Notes: generated from the letters alone by a model not told the origin. Positions 8,650-17,111 are shown, numbered from the stretch's first letter. The stretch: 64,000 nucleotides of DNA from JARBUG01 sp035628915 (GCA_035628915.1 DASPIW010000007.1:1-64000); one strand, 5' to 3'. Program-made: numbers and translations.

Positions 8650-10338
8650 TCAAGCCGTGCCGTGCAAATGCCCCCGCTGCAGGCCTACCTCCCGGAGCGC
8701 ATGGTGCACGGACAGGTACTCAGCGGCTCCGCCGTACTTCTCCGCCCAGCCTGCCTTGCGCACCAGGTCGCGCAGGGGGCCCTTCATGCTCGTGAACAGG
8801 ATCCGGATGCCGCTTTGCCCATACTCGTGGACGAGCTGCTCCAGCGTCTCGATCGCGACGGCATCGAAGTCGTTGACCCCGGATAGATCGAGAACGATCC
8901 ATTTGAGCAGCGGGCGCCCCGCCGCCGCGGTCCTGATCCGCTCTTCGACGAAATTCATGTTGGCAAAGTACAGCGATGCGTCGATGCGCAGGATCAGCGC
9001 TTCGGGGTAAGTCTTCACCTGCGGATACCGCAGGATGTTGCGGAAGACCCGCTCTTCTTCCAAAAAGCCGAGCTCCGCGATGTGCGGATAGGCGCTGTTC
9101 CAAATGAAGACCAGCAGCGAGAAGGCCGCCCCCGTCAAAATGCCGATCTCAATACCCAGCAGCAGCGTCGCCACGAAGGCGATGCCCAGCGTCACAGCGT
9201 CCACCTTTCGGATCGCCCAAAGCTTCACCGGCTCCTTCAGATCGATCAGCCCGTAGACGGCCACCATCACAATCGCCGCCAGGACGGCGTTGGGCAGGTA
9301 GTAGAAGAGGGGCGTCAGGAAGAGCAGCACCAGCAACAGCATGACCGCCGTGATGATGGAGGCCAGGCCCGTCCGGGCCCCGGCCTGATAGTTGACAGCC
9401 GTGCGGGAGAAGCCGCCCGTCACCGGCCCCGCCGAGAAAAAGGAGGCCGTAACATTGGCCAGACCCAGGGCCCGGAGCTCCTGATCCGGATCGACCTTGT
9501 ACTTCTCCTTGGCCGCGATCGACTTGGCCACGGCGATCGATTCCATAAACCCGACGAACGAGGCGGTGAGCGCCGTCGGGAGCAGCACCCGCAGCGACCC
9601 CGGGCTTATGTCCGGTACGGAGAGCCGGGGCAGGCCGCCGGGCACCGTCCCGACGATCCTGACGCCGGCGTCGTTCAGACCGGCGAGCGCGACCAGTGCG
9701 GTGCCGAGTACCACCACCACCAGCGGCGCGGGGAACTTGGGCCACTGCTTTTTCATCAGCGCCAGCACCGCGATGGCGCCCAGACCGATCCCCAGCGTCA
9801 CCGGGTTCACTTGTGCCATTTTGGCGGCGGCCTCCCGCACAATCTCCAGGAACGTCTCGCCCTGCAGCTTGACGCCCATCAGATGGCCGATCTGGCTCAG
9901 ACCGATCACAATCGCCGCGGCCGACGTAAACCCGCTGATGACCGAGTGCGAGAGGAAGTTGACCAGGAAGCCCAGGCGGAGGGCGCCCATGAGGAACTGA
10001 ACGACTCCCACCATGAGCGAGAGCAGCAGTACGTATGCGGTGAACTCCCCCGCCCGGGGCTCGGCGAGTTTGGAGACGCCGGCCAGCGTGAGGAGCGACA
10101 TCATGGCGACAGGGCCCACCGCCAGCTGCCGGGAACTGCCCAGCAAGGCGTAGACGATCAGCGGAATGGTGACGGCGTACAGCCCCATCACGGGCGGGAG
10201 CCCGGCGAGCAGGGCGTAGGCCATCCCCTGCGGCACCAGCATGATCGCCACGGTCAGCCCGGCGGACAGGTCGCCCCGCAGGTCCGCCCGGTCGTACCGC
10301 TTCAGCCAAAGGGCGGCCGGTATTAACCGTTCAAGCAC
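8650..10338 (-). CDS. SulP family anion transporter with STAS domain
   Basis: 562 residues. The N-terminal sequence RGDLSAGLTVAIMLVPQGMAYALLAGLPPVMGLY is the SulP signature, followed by about 12-14 membrane segments and a cytoplasmic STAS domain in the last 130 residues (IVLDLSGVNDFDAVAIE). Members move sulfate, bicarbonate or other anions. The GTG at 10338 is preferred because AAAGGTGGGG lies about 9 bases ahead; GTG at 10353 is an in-frame alternative. It lies downstream of sulfur-transfer and persulfide-oxidation genes on the same strand, which suggests movement of sulfite, sulfate or thiosulfate, but a terminator separates it from them, so it may have its own promoter. Confidence 0.92.
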   Translation of the reverse strand: MLERLIPAALWLKRYDRADLRGDLSAGLTVAIMLVPQGMAYALLAGLPPVMGLYAVTIPLIVYALLGSSRQLAVGPVAMMSLLTLAGVSKLAEPRAGEFTAYVLLLSLMVGVVQFLMGALRLGFLVNFLSHSVISGFTSAAAIVIGLSQIGHLMGVKLQGETFLEIVREAAAKMAQVNPVTLGIGLGAIAVLALMKKQWPKFPAPLVVVVLGTALVALAGLNDAGVRIVGTVPGGLPRLSVPDISPGSLRVLLPTALTASFVGFMESIAVAKSIAAKEKYKVDPDQELRALGLANVTASFFSAGPVTGGFSRTAVNYQAGARTGLASIITAVMLLLVLLFLTPLFYYLPNAVLAAIVMVAVYGLIDLKEPVKLWAIRKVDAVTLGIAFVATLLLGIEIGILTGAAFSLLVFIWNSAYPHIAELGFLEEERVFRNILRYPQVKTYPEALILRIDASLYFANMNFVEERIRTAAAGRPLLKWIVLDLSGVNDFDAVAIETLEQLVHEYGQSGIRILFTSMKGPLRDLVRKAGWAEKYGGAAEYLSVHHALREVGLQRGHLHGTA

Positions 10339-10369
10339 TTGGAAACACCCCACCTTTGCGTCGGGAAAA

Positions 10370-10401
10370 GGCCGCCCCGTCCCTCAGGGATCGGGGCGGC
10401 C
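10370..10401 (-). terminator. Terminator after the DsrE-like gene
   Basis: GGCCGCCCCG (10370-10379) pairs with CGGGGCGGCC (10392-10401) around a short loop; reading leftward it is followed by TTTTCCC. It ends or attenuates transcription between the sulfur-transfer genes and the SulP transporter. Confidence 0.8.
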
Positions 10402-10408
10402 ATCCGTC

Positions 10409-10807
10409 TCAAAACGTCAGGCTCACATCGGCGTCATGGGCGAAGGCCAGGAACGTGGCGGCGCCGCCGACCTCAATCGTTTCGACAAGGTGCTCTTTCG
10501 CGATCCCCATCAGGTCCATCGTCATCTGGCAGGCGATAAACTTGACGCCCAGTTCCCGGGCGATGCCGACCAACTCAGGGACATCGGGTACATTGTTCGC
10601 CTTGAAGGCGTTCTTCAGCCCCTCCATGCCGGCCGGCAGCGCGAGGCTCCCGTAAGCCTCCTTATGGATCAGCTTCAGCCCTTCGAACGTGAAGAAGATG
10701 GCGACTTCGGAGCCCATGCTGGCGGCGGCGGTGGCGATGTTGAAGACCTTGTAGGCGGCGTCCAGCCCGCCATTGGCGGCTATGATGGCGATCCGGCGTT
10801 CAGACAT
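10409..10807 (-). CDS. DsrE/DsrF-like family protein
   Basis: 132 residues. The N-terminus RRIAIIAANGGLDAAYKVFNI and the segment GSEVAIFFTFEGLKLI match the DsrE/DrsE-like fold of small sulfur-carrier or peroxiredoxin-like proteins. A conserved Cys lies in KFIACQMTMDLMGI (about residue 94), the usual position of the persulfide-bearing Cys in this group. The start ATG at 10807 has GGGAGGTCC upstream. It follows a TusA-rhodanese gene by 17 bases and probably takes part in relaying sulfane sulfur within this operon. Precise donor and acceptor are unknown. Confidence 0.85.
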   Translation of the reverse strand: MSERRIAIIAANGGLDAAYKVFNIATAAASMGSEVAIFFTFEGLKLIHKEAYGSLALPAGMEGLKNAFKANNVPDVPELVGIARELGVKFIACQMTMDLMGIAKEHLVETIEVGGAATFLAFAHDADVSLTF

Positions 10808-10824
10808 CAGACGAGGACCTCCCT

Positions 10825-11388
10825 CTATTTTGTGATCGGACCCTGCCACTCGGACATGCCGGGCACCACGTTCCAGACGCTGGCCCAGCCGTTCCTGGCC
10901 AGGATTTGGCAGGCGTAGTCGCTGCGGCGGCCGCTGCGGCAGATGGCGGCGACTTCCCGCCCGAGCTCGAGGGCGGCGGTGCCTTCCTCGACCTGCTCGA
11001 TCGGCACGTGGACGGCGCCGGGAATGTGGCCCGCCGCATACTCGTGGTGCTCTCGCACATCGATGATCAGCGGTGCGGTGCCGGCCTCCAGCCGTGCCGC
11101 TAGCTCGGCGTTGGTGATTTCATGGGGGAAGACGCGCCCCTTCTCCTTGGTTTCGCCGACGACTTTCTTCAGGAACATCCGGTAATAGCCGTCTTCCTGC
11201 TGGAGGGCAAGGAACTTCTGGTCGGTCTGCAGGCACCAGTTGCGGAAGTCAGCCGGGGCGCCCTTGTCAGTGGCCAATACCTCGAGCACCTGGCCAACTG
11301 CAATCGCGTCCATGCCCTTGCGGGCCCTCACAATCGGCATGGGGCAGGAGAGCCCCCGCGCGTCAACGGTCAGTGCAACTGAATCCAA
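10825..11388 (-). CDS. TusA-rhodanese fusion sulfurtransferase (CstA-like)
   Basis: 187 residues in two parts. Residues 1-75 form a TusA/SirA domain with the diagnostic DARGLSCPMPIVRARKGM (persulfide-carrying Cys in CPMP); residues 90-187 form a rhodanese domain with DVREHHEYAAGHIPGAVHVP and active-site loop CRSGRRS. The fusion would pass sulfane sulfur between the two Cys sites. In Staphylococcus aureus, CstA combines the same domain types next to the persulfide dioxygenase CstB under CstR control; the neighbour here is such a dioxygenase and CsoR-type operators lie upstream. It starts 5 bases after the preceding stop codon, so the genes form one operon. The cst parallel is an inference from domains and gene order. 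Confidence 0.9.
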   Translation of the reverse strand: MDSVALTVDARGLSCPMPIVRARKGMDAIAVGQVLEVLATDKGAPADFRNWCLQTDQKFLALQQEDGYYRMFLKKVVGETKEKGRVFPHEITNAELAARLEAGTAPLIIDVREHHEYAAGHIPGAVHVPIEQVEEGTAALELGREVAAICRSGRRSDYACQILARNGWASVWNVVPGMSEWQGPITK

Positions 11389-11393
11389 TGGAT

Positions 11394-12611
11394 CTAGACC
11401 TCCTTGTACGCCTGTGACAGCGCACAGATGTTGCGGCCCAGTTCGAGTTCGCTGGCCTTCTCTTCGTCGGGCTTGAGCAGGCCCGCGTTCACCCGCTTGA
11501 TATCGACATACTGCGGAGGGAAGGTCGGCAGACTGGAGAGGAGGTATTTCACAAACGTCTCCTCACCGGCCAGCACCACCCGCAACCCCTCGTTCTTCGC
11601 CTTCAGGACGCCGAGCGATTCACCGTATAGGCCTTCCGGGTTTCCCTCGGACGGATGGCTGAAGTGGCCGGGCAGAACCACAGTCTCGTCGGGCAGGGTG
11701 AGCAGGCGGGAGAGCGACCGGAAGTGGATGGGCGACCAGACGTCGCCCCGACCGCCAAGGTCGGGCCGGGCGACCGATTCGATGAAGATGGAGTCGCCGC
11801 TCAGCAGATATTTGCCGTTGACCAGATAGGCGATGTTGCCCAGTGTATGGCCGGGAATGTGCAGCGCCTTGACGGAGATGTTGCCGAAAGTGAGTACCTG
11901 GTCGGCCCAGAGCGGCGTGTAGGCGACCGCGGCGGGCATGACGTCGAGCGGGTGAATGCCGTCGTACGGGTGGAAGTAATAGGGGATGTTCAGTTTTTCG
12001 GCCAGGGCGGAGCCGCCGCTGATATGGTCGGCGTGGCCGTGGGTGTCCAGGGCGGCGACGATGTTCAGCCCGTTGGCCTGGGTAAAGTTCAGGTACTGGT
12101 CGATGTGGCGCAGGGGGTCGACGATGACCGCCTGGCCGCCGGCGGCAAGCACGTAGCTAAGGCAGCCCCGGGCCGGCCGGATGACCTGGAAGACGGCCAG
12201 GTCCGCCTCGGCGGCGATGACCCGGAAGTCGTAGTAATTGCCCCAGGCGTCCATGCCGCCTTCGAGGCTGGCAACATCGTAGCCCAGTTGCTGCAGCCCT
12301 TCGGCTGCCAGCAGCGACGTGCCGCCTTTGGCGCAGACGGCGAGGATAAACGCGTCGCGGGGTAGCACGTCTTGCCAGTGCTTGCGGGCGTAGCTTGCGA
12401 ATTCCAGGGGCACGTCTTCGGATTCGGCCTCTTCCAGCACCTCAAAGTATGGGATGTTCAACACGGGAATCGGGTGGCGGCCTTCAATGCGCCAGTTGGC
12501 GAACTCATCGCGGTTGCGCAGGTCGAGGATGAAAAACTGATCGCCGGCGTCCAACTTGGCCTTCAGTTCTGCGGGGGAGAGCTGATGGGTCCTGCTCGCG
12601 TTCGTGGTCAC
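11394..12611 (-). CDS. Rhodanese plus metallo-beta-lactamase-fold persulfide dioxygenase (CstB/ETHE1-like)
   Basis: 405 residues. The N-terminal 125 residues are a rhodanese domain (DLRNRDEFANWRIEGRHPIPVL, active-site loop CAKGGTS). The remainder is an ETHE1-type metallo-beta-lactamase fold with THGHADHISGG, further metal ligands in HIPGHTLG and GDSIFIE, and a late His in VLPGHFSH. Persulfide dioxygenases of this family are mononuclear Fe(II) enzymes that oxidise low-molecular-weight persulfides to sulfite. The usual order is MBL then rhodanese; here a rhodanese comes first. The start is GTG with GGAGGTG 8 bases upstream. It is the first gene of the leftward sulfur operon, and an imperfect CsoR-type operator overlaps its presumed promoter. 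Confidence 0.92.
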   Translation of the reverse strand: MTTNASRTHQLSPAELKAKLDAGDQFFILDLRNRDEFANWRIEGRHPIPVLNIPYFEVLEEAESEDVPLEFASYARKHWQDVLPRDAFILAVCAKGGTSLLAAEGLQQLGYDVASLEGGMDAWGNYYDFRVIAAEADLAVFQVIRPARGCLSYVLAAGGQAVIVDPLRHIDQYLNFTQANGLNIVAALDTHGHADHISGGSALAEKLNIPYYFHPYDGIHPLDVMPAAVAYTPLWADQVLTFGNISVKALHIPGHTLGNIAYLVNGKYLLSGDSIFIESVARPDLGGRGDVWSPIHFRSLSRLLTLPDETVVLPGHFSHPSEGNPEGLYGESLGVLKAKNEGLRVVLAGEETFVKYLLSSLPTFPPQYVDIKRVNAGLLKPDEEKASELELGRNICALSQAYKEV

Positions 12612-12646
12612 GGGAACGGCACCTCCGATCTCAAAATGGTGTATAC

Positions 12647-12667
12647 TATACCTAGTAGGGTATTATA
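12647..12667 (-). promoter_or_regulatory. Imperfect CsoR/CstR-type operator over the persulfide dioxygenase promoter
   Basis: On the minus strand AATACCC-TACTAG-GTATA approximates the ATACCC...GGGTAT palindrome bound by CsoR-family repressors, and a TATAAT hexamer (12667-12662) overlaps it. It lies about 40 bases upstream of the start codon. The -35 is poor, as expected of a tightly regulated promoter. The second, perfect copy at 12784 strengthens the call. Confidence 0.5.
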
Positions 12668-12783
12668 ATCAGAGAAAACCGACCGGTCCGTCCTACCCGA
12701 GCATCCCGTCTCCAGCTTGCGGGTGTGGGTGCAGCCCTGGGTCACTGCGCACCTGGTACTTTCTCACCATTTTCAATGAAAAT

Positions 12784-12799
12784 ATACCCCCTGGGGTAT
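12784..12799. promoter_or_regulatory. CsoR/CstR-type operator palindrome
   Basis: ATACCCC-CT-GGGGTAT is a perfect inverted repeat with 7-base arms and a 2-base centre, the form typical of operators for copper-sensing CsoR and persulfide-sensing CstR. It lies in the divergent region between the persulfide dioxygenase operon and the thioredoxin-reductase-like gene, which suggests shared control. Because the neighbouring genes handle sulfane sulfur and no copper gene is near, a CstR-like sensor is favoured; its gene is not in the window. Confidence 0.65.
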
Positions 12800-12891
12800 G
12801 ACAGTGTCAAGCGCTTTTTTTAATTTGATCTTGAATTAGTTGCTTTTCGCGTGACAACCATTGGAAAGAATCTAGGGGAGGAGTGAAACTG

Positions 12892-13851
12892 ATGGAGTTC
12901 AATATGCACGGCAGCGCGGGGGAGTATGACGTTATCATCATTGGCGGAGGACCGGGCGGGGCGACGGCCGCGCTCTATTCGGCCCGGGCGGACCTCCGGA
13001 CGCTGGTGCTGGACAAGAGCTTGGCGGCGGGCGCCCTGGGCATGACGACGAACGTGGACAACTACCCGGGCATGCCCAACAGCACCGGGCCGGAGATTGT
13101 CCGGACGATCCGGGGGCAGGCGGAAGATTTTGGCGCCGAGTTCCGGCAGGAGCAGGTGATCGGGGTCAGCTTCGACGGCGAGGTGAAAGAGATCTATTCC
13201 GCCGGTGGTACATATCGAGGCCAGACGGTGATTCTCGCGACGGGCGGCATGGGCCGGTCGAGCTTTGTGCCGGGCGAGGAGGCGTTGGTGGGGAAGGGCG
13301 TCAGCTACTGTGCCACGTGCGATGCGGCGTTCTTCCGGGATCAGGAGGTCGCGGTGGTCGGCACTGGCGAGCAGGCCGCCGAGGAGGCGCTCTTCCTGAC
13401 CAAGTTCGCGTCAAAGGTGACGCTGGTGCACGCCGGCAAGGCGCCCAAGGCCGCGCCCGAACTCCTGGCGCAGCTGAAAGACGAGCCCAAGGTCTTCTTC
13501 CTCTCCGGCCGCCTTACGGCCGTGCTGGGCGACGGAAAGGTGTCGGGGATCCGGGTGGCCGGCGCGAACGGCGACGAGGATCTGGTGGTCACCGGCGTCT
13601 TCATCTTCCTGCAGGGAAATAAACCCGTGATCGATTATTTGATGGGAGCCGTGCCGGTCTCCGAGTCCGGGTGCCTGCTGGTTAACCGGGAGACGTTCGA
13701 GACGGAGATCCCCGGGGTCTTTGCCATCGGCGATCTGCTGTGCACGGAGATCAAGCAGGCGGTGATTGCTGCCTCGGAGGGCTGCCAGGCGGCGATACAC
13801 GCAGAAAAAAAGCTGCGGGGCCGCAAGAAGGCCCTGCGGGACTGGAAGTGA
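12892..13851 (+). CDS. Thioredoxin-reductase-like FAD/NAD(P)H oxidoreductase
   Basis: 319 residues. The FAD motif is IIGGGPGGATAALYSARA, the redox pair is C-A-T-C in VSYCATCDAAFF (as in TrxB), the NAD(P) motif is VVGTGEQAAEEALF, and FAIGDLLC is the second FAD motif. Length fits low-molecular-weight thioredoxin reductases. The NAD(P) site lacks the usual GxGxSA and HRRxxxR pattern, so NADPH preference is uncertain. ATG at 12892 is chosen because GGGGAGGAG ends 9 bases upstream; an in-frame GTG at 12883 sits directly on that site. It is divergent from the sulfur operon with a CsoR-type operator between, so reduction of protein or low-molecular-weight persulfides is a reasonable role, but canonical thioredoxin reduction is equally possible. 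Confidence 0.88.
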   Translation: MEFNMHGSAGEYDVIIIGGGPGGATAALYSARADLRTLVLDKSLAAGALGMTTNVDNYPGMPNSTGPEIVRTIRGQAEDFGAEFRQEQVIGVSFDGEVKEIYSAGGTYRGQTVILATGGMGRSSFVPGEEALVGKGVSYCATCDAAFFRDQEVAVVGTGEQAAEEALFLTKFASKVTLVHAGKAPKAAPELLAQLKDEPKVFFLSGRLTAVLGDGKVSGIRVAGANGDEDLVVTGVFIFLQGNKPVIDYLMGAVPVSESGCLLVNRETFETEIPGVFAIGDLLCTEIKQAVIAASEGCQAAIHAEKKLRGRKKALRDWK

Positions 13852-13855
13852 AAGA

Positions 13856-13887
13856 AAGCGCCGGCAATCCGCCGGCGCTTCTCCCTT
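13856..13887 (+). terminator. Terminator of the thioredoxin-reductase-like gene
   Basis: AGCGCCGGC (13857-13865) pairs with GCCGGCGCT (13871-13879) across an AATCC loop, followed by TCTCCCTT. It begins 5 bases after the stop codon. Confidence 0.85.
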
Positions 13888-13908
13888 CGCGTTCTGATGC
13901 ATATTCAC

Positions 13909-13922
13909 TGCATAATTATGCA
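13909..13922. promoter_or_regulatory. 14-bp palindrome of unknown role
   Basis: TGCATAATTATGCA is a perfect palindrome in the otherwise featureless 13888-14124 spacer. It sits inside a looser inverted repeat with GTTCTG (13891-13896) and CAGAAC (13921-13926) at its ends. It loosely resembles an ARG box, but no arginine gene is nearby and it lies downstream, not upstream, of both flanking genes. Confidence 0.3.
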
Positions 13923-14124
13923 GAACCCGGACCGATTGATCCCGTCAAGCCGCGGCGCCGATCCGCCGACTGGCTGTTACATCTCGTCCGGAAGAGCGGA
14001 CCAAAGCGCCTAAAGTACGCAGGCTTTGCATGACAGTTTGTGTCATCGCTCTCTGGGCGGCAGCAGGTGTGGCTGCATATGGCGTCGCGATCCGCCCCGC
14101 GCAAATCGGCCCCGCCGGTTGAGC

Positions 14125-14970
14125 TCAGGCCGCCGCCTTGCGGGCAAGCGCCTGGCGTTCGTCATTGACAAGCCAGGTCAGCGCCCACACGCCCGGGGCT
14201 GCTGCCAGCACGATAATCGCCGACATTGTCCACATCGCGGGGGAGACGGAGCCGGTCTGCAGCCACTCCTTGAGCGGGCCGGTCAGCAGGATGATGCCGG
14301 CCAGCATGACGATGAAACCGCAGGAGAGGGCCGCCGCCCGGGAACCCCACGACGCGCCCCGGAGCAGGCCGAGGATCGCCGCCACCAACATGGGCAAGGT
14401 CAGGACGAAGAACATGATCGGATCCCGCAGGATCGGCTCGCCCCAATCGACGGCGCCGCCCCCGGCCTGCATGGTCATCTCCATGGTCTGTCCCATGGCG
14501 CTGGCCAGGAGGCGCTGCCCCATCATCTTCGCAAAGGCAAGCGCGGCCACCGCCAGGTAGACAGCGGCGCCGGTCCGGCGGCCGCGCGTGTAGCTGGTCC
14601 CCGCAGGCAGCAGGTCCCACACCAGGCAAGCAGCCGTTCCGCCCAGGGCGATCTTGGCCGCCCACACGAAGACCCAGAGGTTCTGCCGGCCGGCAGCCAT
14701 CATGGCATAGTTGTAAGCGAAGTTCGCCGCCGTCGCTCCGATCAGCACCGGTCCCCAGGCGCTGCCCCGGCGCAGGGCCAAAAGGCCGGCCAGACCCACG
14801 GGGACGATGAAGAAGATCTCCACCAGATCGTTGAGCACGTTCATCTCAAAGTGAAACGCCGCCGATGCCGGGTAGTCGTATCCGGTCAGGTAATGGACCA
14901 GAATCCCGCCTGTCGACACCAGCAGCAGGAGCGAAAAGATCGCAATCAGACCTGTGGGCCGCCGGTTCAT
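14125..14970 (-). CDS. Multi-pass membrane protein of unknown function
   Basis: 281 residues with about seven or eight hydrophobic segments; the N-terminus is a membrane anchor (LIAIFSLLLLVSTGGILVHYL). Short charged loops and a basic C-terminus (NDERQALARKAAA) suggest a cytoplasmic tail. I recognise no family motif. A hydrophilic Met-rich patch (AMGQTMEMTMQAGGG) lies near the middle. The start ATG has GAGAGGAGAGGG six bases upstream. It is alone, with a divergent mscL gene upstream, and no terminator was identified after it. Confidence 0.7.
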   Translation of the reverse strand: MNRRPTGLIAIFSLLLLVSTGGILVHYLTGYDYPASAAFHFEMNVLNDLVEIFFIVPVGLAGLLALRRGSAWGPVLIGATAANFAYNYAMMAAGRQNLWVFVWAAKIALGGTAACLVWDLLPAGTSYTRGRRTGAAVYLAVAALAFAKMMGQRLLASAMGQTMEMTMQAGGGAVDWGEPILRDPIMFFVLTLPMLVAAILGLLRGASWGSRAAALSCGFIVMLAGIILLTGPLKEWLQTGSVSPAMWTMSAIIVLAAAPGVWALTWLVNDERQALARKAAA

Positions 14971-15146
14971 CTGTGCCCTCTCCTCTCGAAAGCTTGCTCG
15001 AGTTCGATATTACCAGAGAGGCAGGCGCCGTTTCTTCCCTCGAAGGAGTGAGTTGCACGGCCCGGAGAGAGGGAGAAGTGCTATCCCCCGAACGGTGTAG
15101 CGGGTGAGAGGGAATACTGGAGCGGTGTGAAAGGAGGCTCCGTTCC

Positions 15147-15593
15147 ATGTTGGAGGCGTTCAAGAAGTTCGCCCTGAAGGGCAACGTGCTCGACCTGGCC
15201 GTCGGCGTCATACTGGGCGCCGCTTTCGGCAAAATCACGACGTCGCTGGTCAACGATGTCATTATGCCGCCCATCGGCCTGGTAATCGGGCGGGTCGATT
15301 TCTCCAATCTGTTCATGAACCTGTCAGGGACGGCGTACCCGTCGGTGGCGGCCGCGAAAGCAGCCGGCGCCCCGGTGATCGCGTACGGCCTGTTTCTCAA
15401 CAACATCCTCGACTTTCTGATCGTCGCTCTGGCGGTCTTTCTGCTGGTGCAGGCTGTTGAGCGCATGAAGCGGAAGAAGGCTGAGGAAGGGCCCACGACC
15501 AGGGACTGCCCTTTCTGTGCTATGAAAATCCCGATCAAGGCAGTTCGATGTCCGGAGTGCACATCGGAACTTGGGGCTACGTCGCGTATGTAA
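15147..15593 (+). CDS. mscL: Large-conductance mechanosensitive channel MscL with C-terminal zinc ribbon
   Basis: 148 residues. The N-terminus FKKFALKGNVLDLAVGVILGAAFGKI is the MscL signature: the amphipathic S1 helix and gate-lining TM1. TM2 is FLNNILDFLIVALAVFLLVQAV. This pentameric pore opens under membrane tension to release solutes on hypo-osmotic shock. The usual charged C-terminal helix is followed by a short zinc-ribbon-like tail with CPFC and CPEC pairs 11 residues apart. The start ATG follows AGGAGGCTCC. A bidirectional terminator lies 46 bases downstream. Confidence 0.95.
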   Translation: MLEAFKKFALKGNVLDLAVGVILGAAFGKITTSLVNDVIMPPIGLVIGRVDFSNLFMNLSGTAYPSVAAAKAAGAPVIAYGLFLNNILDFLIVALAVFLLVQAVERMKRKKAEEGPTTRDCPFCAMKIPIKAVRCPECTSELGATSRM

Positions 15594-15639
15594 CCCGGTG
15601 CCAGACAGCCAGGAGCCCGGCCCAACCCTGAAAACGAGA

Positions 15640-15672
15640 GCCGCATCGCCAACAATTGGCGATGCGGCATTT
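15640..15672. terminator. Bidirectional terminator between mscL and the serine hydrolase gene
   Basis: A perfect 13-bp stem, 15640-15652 with 15656-15668, closes on a CAA loop; ATTTCTG follows on the plus strand and CTCTCG on the minus strand. It sits between convergent genes. Confidence 0.85.
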
Positions 15673-15675
15673 CTG

Positions 15676-17067
15676 TTATGCCTTCCTCAGCACCCTGAGC
15701 CCCTGGAGGAGGCCCCAGACGCCCCGCTCCTCATCCGCCAGGAAATTGACCACCACATCTTCCTCACGCACCCGGGCGCCGAACCGGTGCCCGCCCGCCG
15801 GCGTCAACCGGGCGTTCAGGGAGGAGAGCCCGGATGCAGTGAGCGTCAGGGCATCGCCATCGACGGCAATCTCGATGCGGACGCCATCATCGGCCGCATA
15901 GGCGCCTGCATAAGCGGCCAGCGGCAGGTCGGCCTGGGCGGGCGCCCAGCGGGTCCAGCGCGACTCTGTGGGCAGGCCCGCCGCCTCGTTCATGGCGCCC
16001 AGCAGCGTTAACCCGGCCGGAACGTACTGCATGTTGCCCAGCGCCGCTCCCGTCAGGCCATCCTCGGCCATGTAGATGAAGTGGGCGGAGACCCCCTTCA
16101 GCGAGCCGCCGTGCTCCACTACCGTCAGGCCGTGGTAGTCGGGCCGGACGGCCAGCCCATACCCGTACCAGAAACCATCGTCGACGTAGACGTGGGGCTG
16201 CATCATCTCCCGGACGCTTTCGGCGGAAAGGATGCGCCGGTTGCCGGCCAGGCCGCCGGTGCGGAAGATATCCACATACCGCAGCAGGTCCCGCACCGTC
16301 GAGCGCAGGAACCCGGCGGCGGTGACCGGGCCGCCTTCCCACCACTGATCCGACCGGATCACTTCGCCGGACCAGGGCAGGGCAGCGTACAGCGTGGCAA
16401 CCTCCGGGAAACTCCGCATCTCGGCCTGGCTGAAGGTGGTGTGCTCCATGCCCGCCGGCTGCAGAAGCTCCTCGGTGACGTACTGCTCGTAACGGCGCCC
16501 GCTCACCCGCTCGATGATCGCCCCCAGCAGGCCGTACCCTTCGTCGGAGTAGCTGAACTGCCAGCCCGGCCGGGCCAGGGGCTGAAAGGGATACCGCCTG
16601 ATGAAGCCAAGCAGCTGTTCAGGCGTGTCGATGGTCGGCAGCAAGCTGAGGTCGACCGGCGGCAGGCTGGGGTCGCCCTTGGCGCTCGGGGCCAGGGCGC
16701 CCAGCTTGGCCGGCAGCGGGGGCAACCCTGCCGTGTGCGTCATTAGATGGTGAATGGTGACCAGGGGCGATAGATCATCATCCGGCAGGCCGAACTCGGG
16801 CAGGTGCCGGATTACCGGTTCGTAGACCGATAGCCTGCGCTCTTCCTGAAGCCGCATGATCGCCATGCAGGTGAAGGATTTCGTGCAGGAGCCGATGCCC
16901 ATGACCGTATCCGGCGTAATCGGGAGCTGCGCCTCCCGGTCCCGGAATCCGAAGGCGTGCCAGGCTGCGGGCTCCCCGTTCCGGGCGACGCCCAGCGCGA
17001 GCCCCGGGCAGCGGTATGTTTGCATGATCCGATCGGCATAGGTTGCGAACGTGGCGGTCGAATCCAT
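15676..17067 (-). CDS. Class C beta-lactamase-family serine hydrolase
   Basis: 463 residues. The catalytic S-x-x-K tetrad is SCTK within GIGSCTKSFTCMAIM (about residues 57-60). The second motif reads YSDEGYGLLG, with Asp where Asn is usual (YxN), and HGGSLKG represents the KTG-equivalent HxG box. The first 340 residues form the beta-lactamase/D-aminopeptidase fold; the last 110 resemble the beta-barrel tail of peptidase-type members. There is no signal peptide, so a cytoplasmic esterase or peptidase is more likely than an antibiotic-resistance enzyme. It follows metG by 44 bases on the same strand and may be cotranscribed. The ribosome binding site is weak. Confidence 0.85.
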   Translation of the reverse strand: MDSTATFATYADRIMQTYRCPGLALGVARNGEPAAWHAFGFRDREAQLPITPDTVMGIGSCTKSFTCMAIMRLQEERRLSVYEPVIRHLPEFGLPDDDLSPLVTIHHLMTHTAGLPPLPAKLGALAPSAKGDPSLPPVDLSLLPTIDTPEQLLGFIRRYPFQPLARPGWQFSYSDEGYGLLGAIIERVSGRRYEQYVTEELLQPAGMEHTTFSQAEMRSFPEVATLYAALPWSGEVIRSDQWWEGGPVTAAGFLRSTVRDLLRYVDIFRTGGLAGNRRILSAESVREMMQPHVYVDDGFWYGYGLAVRPDYHGLTVVEHGGSLKGVSAHFIYMAEDGLTGAALGNMQYVPAGLTLLGAMNEAAGLPTESRWTRWAPAQADLPLAAYAGAYAADDGVRIEIAVDGDALTLTASGLSSLNARLTPAGGHRFGARVREEDVVVNFLADEERGVWGLLQGLRVLRKA

Positions 17068-17111
17068 CTACGCGGGCCCCCCGATAGTCGGATGCCCGAA
17101 GCGTTCGGCAC

